The notes: a model not told the origin generated them from the letters alone. 57,177 nucleotides of DNA from JAAYJR01 sp964563975 (GCA_964563975.1 CAZLZJ010000008.1:1-57177), one strand, 5' to 3'; positions 44,577-53,726 are shown, counted from the stretch's first letter. Program-made: numbers and translations.

Positions 44577-44606
44577 AAAGCCTTTCCCGGTTTTGGGAAA
44601 GGCTTT
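44577..44606 (-). terminator. Attenuator terminator of the ilv operon
   Basis: On the minus strand AAAGCCTTTCCC (44606-44595) pairs perfectly with GGGAAAGGCTTT (44588-44577), with a six-base loop AAAACC, followed by a run of T. It lies between the leader peptide and ilvD. The upstream arm can also pair with GGGGAAGG (44643-44636) at the end of the leader, which would form an anti-terminator. Confidence 0.88.
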
Positions 44607-44631
44607 AAATATCTCCTGTAAGCATATAAAA

Positions 44632-44700
44632 TTAACCTTCCCCGGCAGTACCGACGACAACCACTAGAAGGACAACGATATATGCATTAAATAACTTCAT
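44632..44700 (-). CDS. ilv leader peptide (22 residues)
   Basis: A short frame begins ATG AAG TTA at 44700 and ends TAA at 44632. It encodes 22 residues with an uninterrupted run IVVLLVVVV at positions 8-16, that is nine codons for the three branched-chain end products of the downstream operon. Position directly before a terminator and ilvD makes this a regulatory leader rather than a functional protein. The last codons (GGG GAA GGT) contain the anti-terminator segment. Pairing CCTTC (44671-44667, inside the Val-Leu-Leu codons) with GAAGG (44640-44636) gives the competing 1:2 hairpin. It was found by reading the leader by hand. Confidence 0.85.
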   Translation of the reverse strand: MKLFNAYIVVLLVVVVGTAGEG

Positions 44701-44893
44701 GATTTATCTTTAATATTTTTGCCAAATTAGCATTAACTAAAAAGATACAAGAACAAAAGTAAAAATTAAAATTAAAAAGTAAAGAGAATTGAAATTTATT
44801 TATCAATTATTATTTAAAAGTTAAATTTATCCCTGATAATAAGATAAGTATTAATTTTACGTTTTTTATATAGGGATTTTAAAAAAAACAGAT

Positions 44894-46897
44894 ATGCAAT
44901 CAAGAAAAATAAAGATTTTTTGTATACTCCTTATCTCATTTTGTAATATTTTTACAATAACTGTTGCTCAGCAGTTAGATGAGGAGGAAAACTATCAGCA
45001 TCTAATTGACCTTGGAATAGGTGTACTTGAAAGATATTTTTATAAAGATACCACCTGGCATGTTGTTCAGCCTGTAACAGGTGAATCTGTGACCGGGATG
45101 ATCAATTTTATCAGGAAGCAGCCTTTAGACACAATTTTGGGAAATATACACGATGCTCTTGAAGAGCCCGGCAAGCAATTTGTTTACAGGTTGCCCGAAT
45201 ATGTTTCCGATAGTTTGTCTGTTTCCGGCTATTATCCCTTTACCATGCTTAATCACGATCTTGATCAGCTTCAAAGCAGATTGAGGCATAAATTTTTGGA
45301 AGATGAGATAACTGTGCCACTTCATATGGTGACAGGTATAGAAGAGAAGGCAGGGGTTATTCCGCCGGGGCAAGGTAAGTTATTGTTTGACAAGAAGTTA
45401 TTTACACTTCCCGATAGTCTTAAATCATTTGAGGTTATTCCCGACTCATTATTGGGGTCACCTTTGGATTTTATGCGTTTGCAAAAACTTGACAGTTTAA
45501 GAGAGGTATTTATTGAGCAAAAAAGAGTGGAGTATAACGATTCGGTTATATGGGCATATCGTGATTCGATAATTGAGAATTACAGGCAGAAAATGTTTGA
45601 GCAGGAGTATGATTTAACCAAGAATTATCTGATTGACTCCATAAGTATCAATAATTACAATGTTCTTAAGAATTATAATGACTCTGTTGTATCAGCAGTT
45701 AACGATTCAATAGCAATTATTATTGAAAAACTTGCAGAATACTCAGATTTTATTGATACTACCCGTATTTATATGACAAATCTTGTTGGAGATGAATCAT
45801 CTATTTTATTAAATAACCGGAATCAATATTTTTCCAGGGTATGGTTAAAAAATGAGCAGAATGATTCATTGCGGGTGGCTGTGAAAAATCTGAACAATCG
45901 TTATATTCAGATGCTTATTGACGATGGTGTTACTATCAGCCGGTTTAAACCCAAACAGACAAAAGAGTTTGACTTTACATCCCTTAACAGGGCAGTGTCG
46001 GGCTTAACAGGAGTAGATGCAAAATACAGGGTTCTTACTCCCTGGCGAATCGGAGGGGATGGAACCGTCGGATTTTCTCAAACTTATCTTGAAAACTGGA
46101 AAAAGGGTGGGGAGAGCGCACTCTCTTTGTTGATCATATTAAAGGGATTTGCCAATTATTCCAGCGGTGACAATAAAGTGAAATGGGAAAATTCAGGAGA
46201 GATCAGGAATGGATGGATAAGGCCGGGGGGGTCTGAAGCTGAACTTCAGAAGAATGATGATAAATTTGAGATAACCTCCAGGTTTGGATTAAGTGCCTTT
46301 AAAAAGTGGTATTATAGTTCTGAGCTCAACTATGAAACTCAGTTTTTTAACGGTTATAAATATCCCAAATCAATTAATCCCGACCCTATATCTGCATTTA
46401 TGGCTCCGGCACGTACTTTTTTTAAAATAGGTCTTGATTATAAACCCAATAAAGATTTCTCACTATTTATTTCACCATTGACACTTAAAAATGTCTTTGT
46501 TAAAGATACGGTAAAGATTGATCAGACAAATTTTGGAATTGCTCCCGACAAGAGAGGCTTTTGGGAGCCCGGTTTAAATGCAGATCTCAGGTTGAGGAAG
46601 GATATTACTTCTGATATTTCTTATGAAACTAAATATAAAATGTTTATAAACTATAAGCAACCATTTGGAAATCTTGATATCAACTGGGAAAATATGGTAG
46701 TAATGCAGCTTACGGATCATATAAATTTGAGGGTGATGATTCATCTTATTTATGACGAAGATGTATTGTTCCCGATTTATGATGCAAATGATGTTAAGAT
46801 TGGCGAAAAACCAAAACTGCAGTTAAGAGAGTTTATAAATGTCGGATTTACTTATAAAATAAACAAACAGGTTACCCGTACGAGAATAAAAGATTGA
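44894..46897 (+). CDS. DUF3078 outer-membrane protein with long octad-repeat N-terminus
   Basis: The 667-residue protein has a signal peptide (to about residue 26) and a C-terminal barrel-like DUF3078 domain of about 280 residues, recognised by GFSQTYLENWKKGGESALSLL and the aromatic strands after it. The first 370 residues are unusual: from about 184 to 287 they contain an eight-residue repeat starting with Asp-Ser and often carrying Tyr or Phe at place 7 (DSVIWAYR, DSIIENYR, DSVVSAVN, DSIAIIIE). It is likely an outer-membrane protein with a periplasmic or surface rod. Function unknown. Its stop codon abuts that of the convergent prenyltransferase gene. Confidence 0.78.
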   Translation: MQSRKIKIFCILLISFCNIFTITVAQQLDEEENYQHLIDLGIGVLERYFYKDTTWHVVQPVTGESVTGMINFIRKQPLDTILGNIHDALEEPGKQFVYRLPEYVSDSLSVSGYYPFTMLNHDLDQLQSRLRHKFLEDEITVPLHMVTGIEEKAGVIPPGQGKLLFDKKLFTLPDSLKSFEVIPDSLLGSPLDFMRLQKLDSLREVFIEQKRVEYNDSVIWAYRDSIIENYRQKMFEQEYDLTKNYLIDSISINNYNVLKNYNDSVVSAVNDSIAIIIEKLAEYSDFIDTTRIYMTNLVGDESSILLNNRNQYFSRVWLKNEQNDSLRVAVKNLNNRYIQMLIDDGVTISRFKPKQTKEFDFTSLNRAVSGLTGVDAKYRVLTPWRIGGDGTVGFSQTYLENWKKGGESALSLLIILKGFANYSSGDNKVKWENSGEIRNGWIRPGGSEAELQKNDDKFEITSRFGLSAFKKWYYSSELNYETQFFNGYKYPKSINPDPISAFMAPARTFFKIGLDYKPNKDFSLFISPLTLKNVFVKDTVKIDQTNFGIAPDKRGFWEPGLNADLRLRKDITSDISYETKYKMFINYKQPFGNLDINWENMVVMQLTDHINLRVMIHLIYDEDVLFPIYDANDVKIGEKPKLQLREFINVGFTYKINKQVTRTRIKD

Positions 46898-47755
46898 TTA
46901 TATATAAAAAGCGGTAATAACAAGGGCTCCGTATATAATGCTGGCAATTCCGTTCATGGTAAAAAATGCAACGTTTACTTTACTTAAATCGTTTGATTTT
47001 ACAAGAGTATGCTGGTAAATGAGCAGGCTCACAAAAATAAAAACAGCACTCCAGTGAAGCCAGTTGCCTGCAACAGCTATTGCTACTCCTATGATGAATA
47101 TTGCTGAAAAACCATGGATGATTTTTGCAATAAGCAAAGCATGTTGTTTACCGATGAGGGCAGGAATAGATTTTAAGTTTTGTCCGTTATCAAAATCTTC
47201 GTCCTGCAATGCATATATTATATCAAAACCACTTACCCAGAAAAAAACTGCCAGTGCCAGAAACAGGGGAGGCCGGTCGAAGGTGCCTGTCACTGCAAGA
47301 TATGCCCCGACAGGAGCAATTGCCAGCCCCATGCTCAAAACAAAGTGGCATAAGGCAGTAAATCTTTTGGTATAGCTGTAAAATAAGATTACAAAAAGGG
47401 CAACAGGCGACAGATAAAAGCAGAGTGGATTGATAAACCATGTAGTTGAAATAAACAGAACAGAGTTAATGATTACAAACGCTAACACGGAGCGTGCTTT
47501 TAATATTCCTGATGGTATTTCACGAAGGGCAGTGCGCGGATTAAGCTTGTCGAAATGCCTGTCAAGGTAACGGTTAAAGCTCATGGCAGCATTACGGGCA
47601 AAGACCATACATAATAATATCAATCCCAATAAAGCCGGATCAAATTCATAGTTGTTATATTTGATTGCCAGAAAAAAACCTATCAGTGCAAACGGTAATG
47701 CAAAAATTGTATGTTCAAATTTCACCAACCGTATATAATTTTGCATAGAGCTCAT
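46898..47755 (-). CDS. UbiA-family prenyltransferase (MqnP-like)
   Basis: This 285-residue inner-membrane protein has about eight helices and the two aspartate-rich prenyl-diphosphate sites of UbiA enzymes: NRYLDRHFD (about residues 61-69) and DIIYALQDEDFD. The stretch FARNAAMSFNRYLDRHFD with TALREIPSG resembles the futalosine-pathway enzyme MqnP and the 4-hydroxybenzoate transferases more than MenA. A role in menaquinone synthesis is therefore likely. No other mqn gene is in the window. A minus-strand -7 box TATATTTG lies at 47800-47793, 38 bases upstream. Confidence 0.87.
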   Translation of the reverse strand: MSSMQNYIRLVKFEHTIFALPFALIGFFLAIKYNNYEFDPALLGLILLCMVFARNAAMSFNRYLDRHFDKLNPRTALREIPSGILKARSVLAFVIINSVLFISTTWFINPLCFYLSPVALFVILFYSYTKRFTALCHFVLSMGLAIAPVGAYLAVTGTFDRPPLFLALAVFFWVSGFDIIYALQDEDFDNGQNLKSIPALIGKQHALLIAKIIHGFSAIFIIGVAIAVAGNWLHWSAVFIFVSLLIYQHTLVKSNDLSKVNVAFFTMNGIASIIYGALVITAFYI

Positions 47756-47792
47756 CTCTTTTAAATTTATTAAGTTGCAAATAAATTCAAAA

Positions 47793-47800
47793 CAAATATA
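47793..47800 (-). promoter_or_regulatory. Candidate -7 box for the MqnP-like gene
   Basis: The minus strand reads TATATTTG, a full TAnnTTTG match, 38 bases before the start codon. No clear -33 TTTG. Confidence 0.35.
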
Positions 47801-47819
47801 AATAACAACTATTATAATG

Positions 47820-49232
47820 CTATTTAATGATCTCTTTTGAAACGGAAAATTGAAAGCCGGTGTTGTGTCGTATCATATTCCCATAGTCCAATCCTATTGC
47901 AGTGCTGAGTTTAACCGGCAGACGATCAGATGAGTATCCTACCTTAAAAATAGCTGACAGCTGCTTGTTCGGTTTATCATACGGCTTAGAATATTTGCCT
48001 AAGTGGTGTATATATGTAATCTTACTTTCCCATATCAAGTTGTTACCTAAAATACCTGATATCCCCATGTGATGTGCATAAAACCGGTTAGATCGTATAT
48101 TGGTAACTATATCCTCTTCTGTAACGACAGGGAAGAACAGGGGAGATCCCAGCAGCCTCCGGTGGTATGTAAATCCTGATTTATAGACATCGTGTAAAAA
48201 GTAGTTGTCAAACTCTTTCATTTTCCATTTTTCGGACGACTCATCCCAAAAATATAGAGAATCGCAGATACTCTGCTGACGGGTATTTGTAAATTCGTAA
48301 TTAACAGCAGTCAGAAATTTTTGATCTTTTAGTTTTATGAATATACCTATAAGATTGTCCGGCCAGTTGCGAAGATTAACTCCTGAAAGGTCTTCAAAAA
48401 GATGGTTAATATAGAATGCGGATTCTATGGATTTAAATTTTTTACTTATTTCCAAGGTATAGGCACCCAAGTGATTACCTGCAACATTTAGCTGATCGGT
48501 TAAAGGGAAAGATTCATCACCCGATGCTCCTGTAATATATCGAAGATAAGCTTTGAAGCTTTTTGGCATTTTGCCGATTTTGTCATTTCCCGATACTCCT
48601 CCCCACATTACATAATGATCAATGCCAAGATGCAGATCCATCGATCGGGTAGCTGATATTTTTAAAAAAAAGGACTTATGGTGAAGATGGGTGTTTTTAA
48701 CATATCTTTTATCATTTAACATACCTTCATCATACTCACATTTAAAGAATGCAAAACTATTCAATAAAGGCAATGGTTTATAATCTTTTGTTGCTATGCG
48801 GATCATTGGATATGGTCTTGCATTAACGCTTCTCACCACATTACCGTTTGTGGTTGACAATCCGGAGTAACGTATCGGGTCATGGAACATGCCTGCCGCA
48901 ATTTCCCAGCCTTTTAATGAGGCTCCTGTATATGCCTGGTTTAATTGATAATAGCTGTTGCTGCTTAAACCTGCCACAAAATCACCGCCCCACTTAAAGT
49001 TTAAACCGGATTCCTTCCCTTCCGAATAACTTTTTTTTACCGATAAAACTGACAGGTTTAAAAATTTTTGTCCGGAAAGAATCCTGCCATATTGATTGGC
49101 AGAAAACCATAAAGGAGATGCTTCATCTGTCGATAAGTATGAAGAGTTGGAAAATAAAAGCTCAATAGGGGACTGAGCTTTAACCGAGCATAAAAAAAAT
49201 GCAAAGATTGGTGTTAATAAATATTTATACAT
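47820..49232 (-). CDS. Capsule assembly Wzi family outer-membrane protein
   Basis: The 470-residue protein has a signal peptide (cleavage near VKAQ) and the aromatic-rich beta-barrel of the Wzi family, which helps attach capsule or exopolysaccharide to the surface. Family features include SPLWFSANQYGRI near the N-terminus, GWEIAAGMFHDPIRYSGLSTTNG, and MDLHLGIDHYVMWGGVSG. It follows wecB by 107 bases on the same strand; wecB and wecC make the amino-sugar precursors, so the three form a polysaccharide group. Confidence 0.85.
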   Translation of the reverse strand: MYKYLLTPIFAFFLCSVKAQSPIELLFSNSSYLSTDEASPLWFSANQYGRILSGQKFLNLSVLSVKKSYSEGKESGLNFKWGGDFVAGLSSNSYYQLNQAYTGASLKGWEIAAGMFHDPIRYSGLSTTNGNVVRSVNARPYPMIRIATKDYKPLPLLNSFAFFKCEYDEGMLNDKRYVKNTHLHHKSFFLKISATRSMDLHLGIDHYVMWGGVSGNDKIGKMPKSFKAYLRYITGASGDESFPLTDQLNVAGNHLGAYTLEISKKFKSIESAFYINHLFEDLSGVNLRNWPDNLIGIFIKLKDQKFLTAVNYEFTNTRQQSICDSLYFWDESSEKWKMKEFDNYFLHDVYKSGFTYHRRLLGSPLFFPVVTEEDIVTNIRSNRFYAHHMGISGILGNNLIWESKITYIHHLGKYSKPYDKPNKQLSAIFKVGYSSDRLPVKLSTAIGLDYGNMIRHNTGFQFSVSKEIIK

Positions 49233-49248
49233 TATATAATAATTTGAT

Positions 49249-49269
49249 AAAACCTGTCAATTAGGTTTT
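49249..49269. terminator. Weak hairpin between wecB and wzi
   Basis: AAAACCT (49249-49255) pairs with AGGTTTT (49263-49269) around a seven-base loop. The plus strand has a short T-run after it, the minus strand does not, so it is a doubtful end for wecB. Confidence 0.25.
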
Positions 49270-49339
49270 TATTCTATTCGACAGATTTTGATTAATAGTT
49301 GGTTTTTCAATTTATTATAAACACCGACACCGGGATAAA

Positions 49340-50551
49340 TCAATAATTTATTATTGCATCAAGGCATCGTTTAGCTGTTTGTCCATCCCACAGATCAGGC
49401 CTTCGGGGTACTTTTCCTGTCAGCAGGGCTTTTTTATACTCTTTTCTGATTTTTTTAATCTCATTACCGGTCAATACACTTGCACCTCCATATTTTTTCA
49501 ATGTAATTGGTCTTTCCGTATTCCGGCGCAGGGTAAGGCATGGAGTTCCAAGTACACAGCACTCCTCCTGAAGCCCTCCGCTGTCGGTCATTACTAATGT
49601 TGCTTCCATATTCAGCTTCAACATTTCATGATATCCCACAGGGTGCAATAGCACCATATTCTGCTTTTTTACTGCCTTTTCCCATAGATCGAATTTCTTA
49701 AGCATTTTTTCGGTTCTTGGATGGAGAGGCCATATAACAGGCATGTCTGAGGCAACTTCAGTTATTAAGAAGTCCAGGATCGGCTCTAATATCTCTTTAT
49801 GATCAACATTTGACGGACGGTGCATTGTAACTACGGTAAACAGCGGGCTGTTTTTGCGGATGCCACTATTTATCTCTGCCGGAATTTTTATTATTTTGTT
49901 GCCTGTCAGTCTGTTTTCATTTATAATTTCTTCAACTGACAATTTTGAAGCAGTTTGCCTGTTAGCCTCTAAGGTGTCTATCATTATATTGCCGACAAAT
50001 TTGATATTTTTTTCAGGCACTCCTTCATTAAGCAGGTTTTTTACGGAAAGTCTGTCGGGTGTAAGCAACAGATCGCTGATACGGTCGGTTACCAGCCTGT
50101 TAATCTCTTCAGGCATACTCATATCGTTACTTCTAAGCCCTGCTTCTATATGGCAAACTTTCACATTTAATTTTTTAGCGGTTACAGAGCATGCAAGTGT
50201 GGCATTTACATCGCCTACAACCACTACCCAGTCGGGTTTTTCCCTTAAAATTATCTTTTCGAAAAATATCATTGTAGTTCCAACCTGCTTGGCATGTGAT
50301 CCTGAACCTACTTCAAGGTTGATGTCGGGATCAGGTATATTCAGCCGTTTAAAAAAAGATTCTGACATCCTTATGTCGTAATGTTGCCCTGTATGAAGTA
50401 ATGTGTGTTTTATCCGGTTTTCGGGGTTATTATTGTTATATAAGTTGATTGCATTTATAAATGGTGCAATTTTCATAAAATTTGGTCTTGCACCAACTAC
50501 AGAAAGAATATTTATATGTTTAATTTTTTTAGAGTTTGTAAACATTATCAT
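49340..50551 (-). CDS. wecB: UDP-N-acetylglucosamine 2-epimerase (non-hydrolysing)
   Basis: The cytosolic enzyme converts UDP-GlcNAc to UDP-ManNAc for surface polysaccharide. It shows the N-terminal SVVGARPNFMKIAP motif, HTGQHYD, VVVGDVNATLAC, HIEAGLRS, and the substrate-binding TDSGGLQEE(C) near the C-terminus. The 403-residue length is normal. Its start lies inside the end of wecC (23-base overlap), so both are translated from one message. A second ATG at 50545 is an equally possible start. Confidence 0.95.
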   Translation of the reverse strand: MIMFTNSKKIKHINILSVVGARPNFMKIAPFINAINLYNNNNPENRIKHTLLHTGQHYDIRMSESFFKRLNIPDPDINLEVGSGSHAKQVGTTMIFFEKIILREKPDWVVVVGDVNATLACSVTAKKLNVKVCHIEAGLRSNDMSMPEEINRLVTDRISDLLLTPDRLSVKNLLNEGVPEKNIKFVGNIMIDTLEANRQTASKLSVEEIINENRLTGNKIIKIPAEINSGIRKNSPLFTVVTMHRPSNVDHKEILEPILDFLITEVASDMPVIWPLHPRTEKMLKKFDLWEKAVKKQNMVLLHPVGYHEMLKLNMEATLVMTDSGGLQEECCVLGTPCLTLRRNTERPITLKKYGGASVLTGNEIKKIRKEYKKALLTGKVPRRPDLWDGQTAKRCLDAIINY

Positions 50552-51854
50552 CAGGGTCTTTAATCATATTTCTCATATCTACTATCAAAGCTGAATTTTT
50601 TCTTATAAAATTTACATCGAAAATATTGTGGTTAGTTGTAAGTACTACACAATCTGCCGAAAGCAGTTCTGATTTTGTAAGGGGCATTGATTTAAGATTA
50701 AGGCCACCATGCAAATTATGTCCTTTTGTCATTATTTCGGGGATATAGGGATCATGGTATGCAACAGTGCCGCCTTTGTGCTTTACTATATCCATAATTT
50801 CAAGAGCCGGAGATTCGCGGTCATCATTGATATCCGGTTTATATGCAACTCCCAGGAACAGAATTTTGCTGCCGTTAACAGATTTTTTATGCCGGTTTAA
50901 CGCAGTTGCAATTTTAATATACATATAATGCGGCATTCGCATGTTTATATGTCCGGCAGTATTTATCATACTTAGGTCAAAGCTGAATTTTTTGGCAATA
51001 TATTCAAGATAGAAAGGATCCAGCGGGATACAGTGCCCTCCAATCCCGGGACCGGGATAAAAAGGTTGAAACCCGAAAGGCTTGGTAGACGCTGCTTCTA
51101 TCACTTCCCATATATTGATATCCATTTTTCCCGCAAGAAGTGCAAGCTCATTTATCAGGCTTATATTTACGAGGCGGTAGGTATTTTCAAGGATTTTTAC
51201 CATTTCAGCTACTCTTGGCGAACTAACTGTATGAATTTTATCAATTGCTTTTGAATAGAGAGCTTTTCCTATTGTAAGACCCTCTTCAGTCATTGCGCCT
51301 ATAACTTTTGGAGTATTTTTAGTATGGAATTTTTTATTTCCCGGATCTACTCTTTCGGGAGAGTATGCAAGCCAAAAGTCTTTGCCATGTTTCAGTTTGC
51401 TTTTCTTTTCTGTCAGCGGAAGAATAAAATCTTCTGTTGTTGTTGGATAGGTAGTGCTTTCAAGACATATAAAGGTTCCTCTTTTCATATAACGCCCGAT
51501 ATCGGTACATGCACTTTTTATATGGCTCATATCAGGCTTTTTGAAGATATCCAAAGGGGTGGGGACACAAATAAGCACCGCATCGCACTCATTTATTTTT
51601 GAAAAGTCGGATGTGGCAACAAGAGACACATTGCTTACAACGTCTCGCAGCACCGCGTCTCTGATATCTTTGATATAGTTTTCACCTTTATTTATTTTTT
51701 TTGTTTTTTGAGGGTCTTTATCAAATCCTATTACTTTTACTCCTGCTTCGGCAAAGTTTACTGCCAGGGGCAGTCCGACATACCCTAATCCTATAACGCC
51801 AACAATTTCCGAGTTGGTTTCAATTTTTTCAATTAGTATTTTTGAATAATTCAT
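50529..51854 (-). CDS. wecC: UDP-N-acetyl-mannosamine dehydrogenase (nucleotide sugar dehydrogenase)
   Basis: This NAD-dependent dehydrogenase oxidises the C6 of a UDP-sugar in two steps. The Rossmann loop is GVIGLGYVGLPLAV, and the catalytic cysteine lies in GPGIGGHCIPLDPFYL. SPERVDPGNK and the C-terminal LFLGVAYKPDINDDRESP are also typical. Being paired with wecB, the product is probably UDP-ManNAcA, although a UDP-GlcNAc 6-dehydrogenase (WbpA type) is hard to exclude. I place the start at the ATG at 51854 (MNYSKILIEK), as in relatives; an upstream ATG at 51890 would add 12 residues. Confidence 0.9.
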   Translation of the reverse strand: MNYSKILIEKIETNSEIVGVIGLGYVGLPLAVNFAEAGVKVIGFDKDPQKTKKINKGENYIKDIRDAVLRDVVSNVSLVATSDFSKINECDAVLICVPTPLDIFKKPDMSHIKSACTDIGRYMKRGTFICLESTTYPTTTEDFILPLTEKKSKLKHGKDFWLAYSPERVDPGNKKFHTKNTPKVIGAMTEEGLTIGKALYSKAIDKIHTVSSPRVAEMVKILENTYRLVNISLINELALLAGKMDINIWEVIEAASTKPFGFQPFYPGPGIGGHCIPLDPFYLEYIAKKFSFDLSMINTAGHINMRMPHYMYIKIATALNRHKKSVNGSKILFLGVAYKPDINDDRESPALEIMDIVKHKGGTVAYHDPYIPEIMTKGHNLHGGLNLKSMPLTKSELLSADCVVLTTNHNIFDVNFIRKNSALIVDMRNMIKDPDDNVYKL

Positions 51855-51896
51855 TTTGTTGATATTAATGATGGTTTTGTTTGCCGGCATAAATTA

Positions 51897-53699
51897 TTAA
51901 AATGCCCAAATATGCGGGATTGTATATACACTGATTATAAAGGCGATCAGTTGCATTAAAGTTCCTATCCGGAGGAAATCAAGATGAGAATATTTACCAA
52001 AAGCCTTTATTATCAAATTTGAACGATATCCTCCGGTAGTCATAAAGCTGGATGCACCTGCAATTGCTATTGCAATAAAAAAGGGATATGGCCTTACTTC
52101 TAACAGTTGAGCAGCCATAACGGCTACCGGAAAAACAAGAGCTACGGCAGCATTATTGGTAACTATCTCTGTCAGAATCGTTGTTGTCAGATATATTACG
52201 GCAAGTGCTCCTGCAGGGCCCATGGATTTTACAATATTTACGGCATCTTCTGCATAAGCACCGGCTATGCCCGAATTTTGAATCCCTTTGCTTATTGCAA
52301 ATGCTGAAGCAATGGATATTATTGTGTCCCAGCTGACAGACCTGGTATAGGTCTCTTGTGGCAATATTTTCAGCCATACCAGCAGCATAGCTGCAATCGA
52401 CACATAGACGAATATATTAAGCTGCAATCCAAAACTATAGGCAACGATTTCATTTATTACAATTCCCAATACCATTGCTGTGAGGATTATAAGTGCTGTC
52501 CAGCGTTGCCAGGAACTTTTTTTAAAATAATGGTCTCTTACATAGTTCACCAAATAAAACATAGAAGAATTTCCCCAGTAGTTGATAAATTTTTCAGTGG
52601 CAAGTAACACCACATTGTCGCCTACCCGTAATTTCAGGTTACTTATATTGGTTGCTAAGGGTTCTCCGTTGCGGTGGATTGCCAGTACAACAGCATCAAA
52701 ATGTTTAAAAAAATCATACTCTTTCATTGTTTTGCCCAGCCCGTTAAACTGTGGGGAAAGAACAACTTCATACTGCTTCAGATTTTCCGGTTTTTCATGC
52801 TTTAAATCATCAATATTTTTGATTTTTACCTCTGTATGAGCAAGGAGGTATTTAAGGCTGTTGGCATCTCCTCTTACAAATATTTCATCATCCTTTTGCA
52901 ATTTTATCGGGGTTTCATCCGGGCGCAGGATCCTGTTTTGCCTTTCAACAGAATGTACAGTCTGATTTGTCAGCCCGGGTATTTTATTACCATCAAGTAT
53001 TGATCCCGTCAGGCGGCTCCCCGCCTTCAGCACAAGGTTGTAATAGTAATCTTTTATTTCGGTGCTGATTTTTTCAGGTTTTATTTTTTCTCCCGGGAGA
53101 AGGGCATTTCCAAAGACAGCCATATATATAAACCCTACAACCGAAATTATTCCCCCCACCTTTGCAAGTTCAAATAGATGCAGCCCCCTGAATCCGTTTT
53201 CAAGCATGAGACCGTGCACAACAAGGTTTGAAGAGGTGCCTATCAACGAGCACATACCACCAAAAATTGCAGCATAAGAGAGTGGTATAAGGAATTTTTT
53301 ATATGATATTTTCAATCCGTCTGCCCAACGTATCAGAATAGGGGAAAAGTTAACAACTATAGGCAGGTTGTTAAGGAATGCCGATAATACAGAAACCGGT
53401 ACCATAATACGCGGTAACATATAAAACATCGGATGTTTTTTTCGTGGCAGATACTCCTGAGCCAGCCTTGTGATCAGTCCTGATTGTTTAATTCCTTCAT
53501 TAATCCAGAATAGTAATACAATCATTACCACTCCATTGTTTGAAAACCCTGCAATGAATTCTTTGGCAGAGATAACATTGGTTGCCAAAAATATTGCTGC
53601 AGCACTGAACAGAATAAGCCCGGGTCTCATTGCTTTTATAAGAAAAGCAACAATTAAAAATAGCAGAGCTGTTATTACTACCCAGGATTGAAAGGTCAT
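51897..53699 (-). CDS. SLC13/DASS-family transporter with two TrkA-C domains
   Basis: The 600-residue inner-membrane protein belongs to the divalent-anion:sodium symporter group. It has paired helical repeats with SNT-type motifs (GTSSNLVVHG and ILTEIVTNNAAVAL) that form the ion and substrate sites. Between the two halves is a soluble region (about residues 215-385) with two RCK_C/TrkA-C domains, for example LTGSILDGNKIPG and LKLRVGDNVVLLA. Such proteins import sulfate, dicarboxylates or related anions; the substrate here is not settled. It lies 27 bases after ridA. Confidence 0.88.
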   Translation of the reverse strand: MTFQSWVVITALLFLIVAFLIKAMRPGLILFSAAAIFLATNVISAKEFIAGFSNNGVVMIVLLFWINEGIKQSGLITRLAQEYLPRKKHPMFYMLPRIMVPVSVLSAFLNNLPIVVNFSPILIRWADGLKISYKKFLIPLSYAAIFGGMCSLIGTSSNLVVHGLMLENGFRGLHLFELAKVGGIISVVGFIYMAVFGNALLPGEKIKPEKISTEIKDYYYNLVLKAGSRLTGSILDGNKIPGLTNQTVHSVERQNRILRPDETPIKLQKDDEIFVRGDANSLKYLLAHTEVKIKNIDDLKHEKPENLKQYEVVLSPQFNGLGKTMKEYDFFKHFDAVVLAIHRNGEPLATNISNLKLRVGDNVVLLATEKFINYWGNSSMFYLVNYVRDHYFKKSSWQRWTALIILTAMVLGIVINEIVAYSFGLQLNIFVYVSIAAMLLVWLKILPQETYTRSVSWDTIISIASAFAISKGIQNSGIAGAYAEDAVNIVKSMGPAGALAVIYLTTTILTEIVTNNAAVALVFPVAVMAAQLLEVRPYPFFIAIAIAGASSFMTTGGYRSNLIIKAFGKYSHLDFLRIGTLMQLIAFIISVYTIPHIWAF

Positions 53700-53726
53700 A
53701 TTTTAAAGATAAACTGTAAAAATAAT

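Larger units (their letters stand above)
44550..44893. other. Divergent region ilvD / DUF3078 gene with the ilv leader
   Basis: The proximal half (44577-44700) is the ilv leader peptide and attenuator on the minus strand. A CTAATTTGGC stretch further upstream (revcomp of 44722-44731) resembles a -7 box with one base missing from the spacer and may be the promoter. The distal half (44735-44893) is AT-rich and holds no repeat I can support. Confidence 0.5.

Noticed and set aside
52107..52307. Overlapping frames opposite the SLC13 gene and other antisense frames
   Set aside because: They lie antisense to, or out of frame with, genes whose families are certain and show low-complexity or His/Cys/Ser-rich translations; they are shadows.
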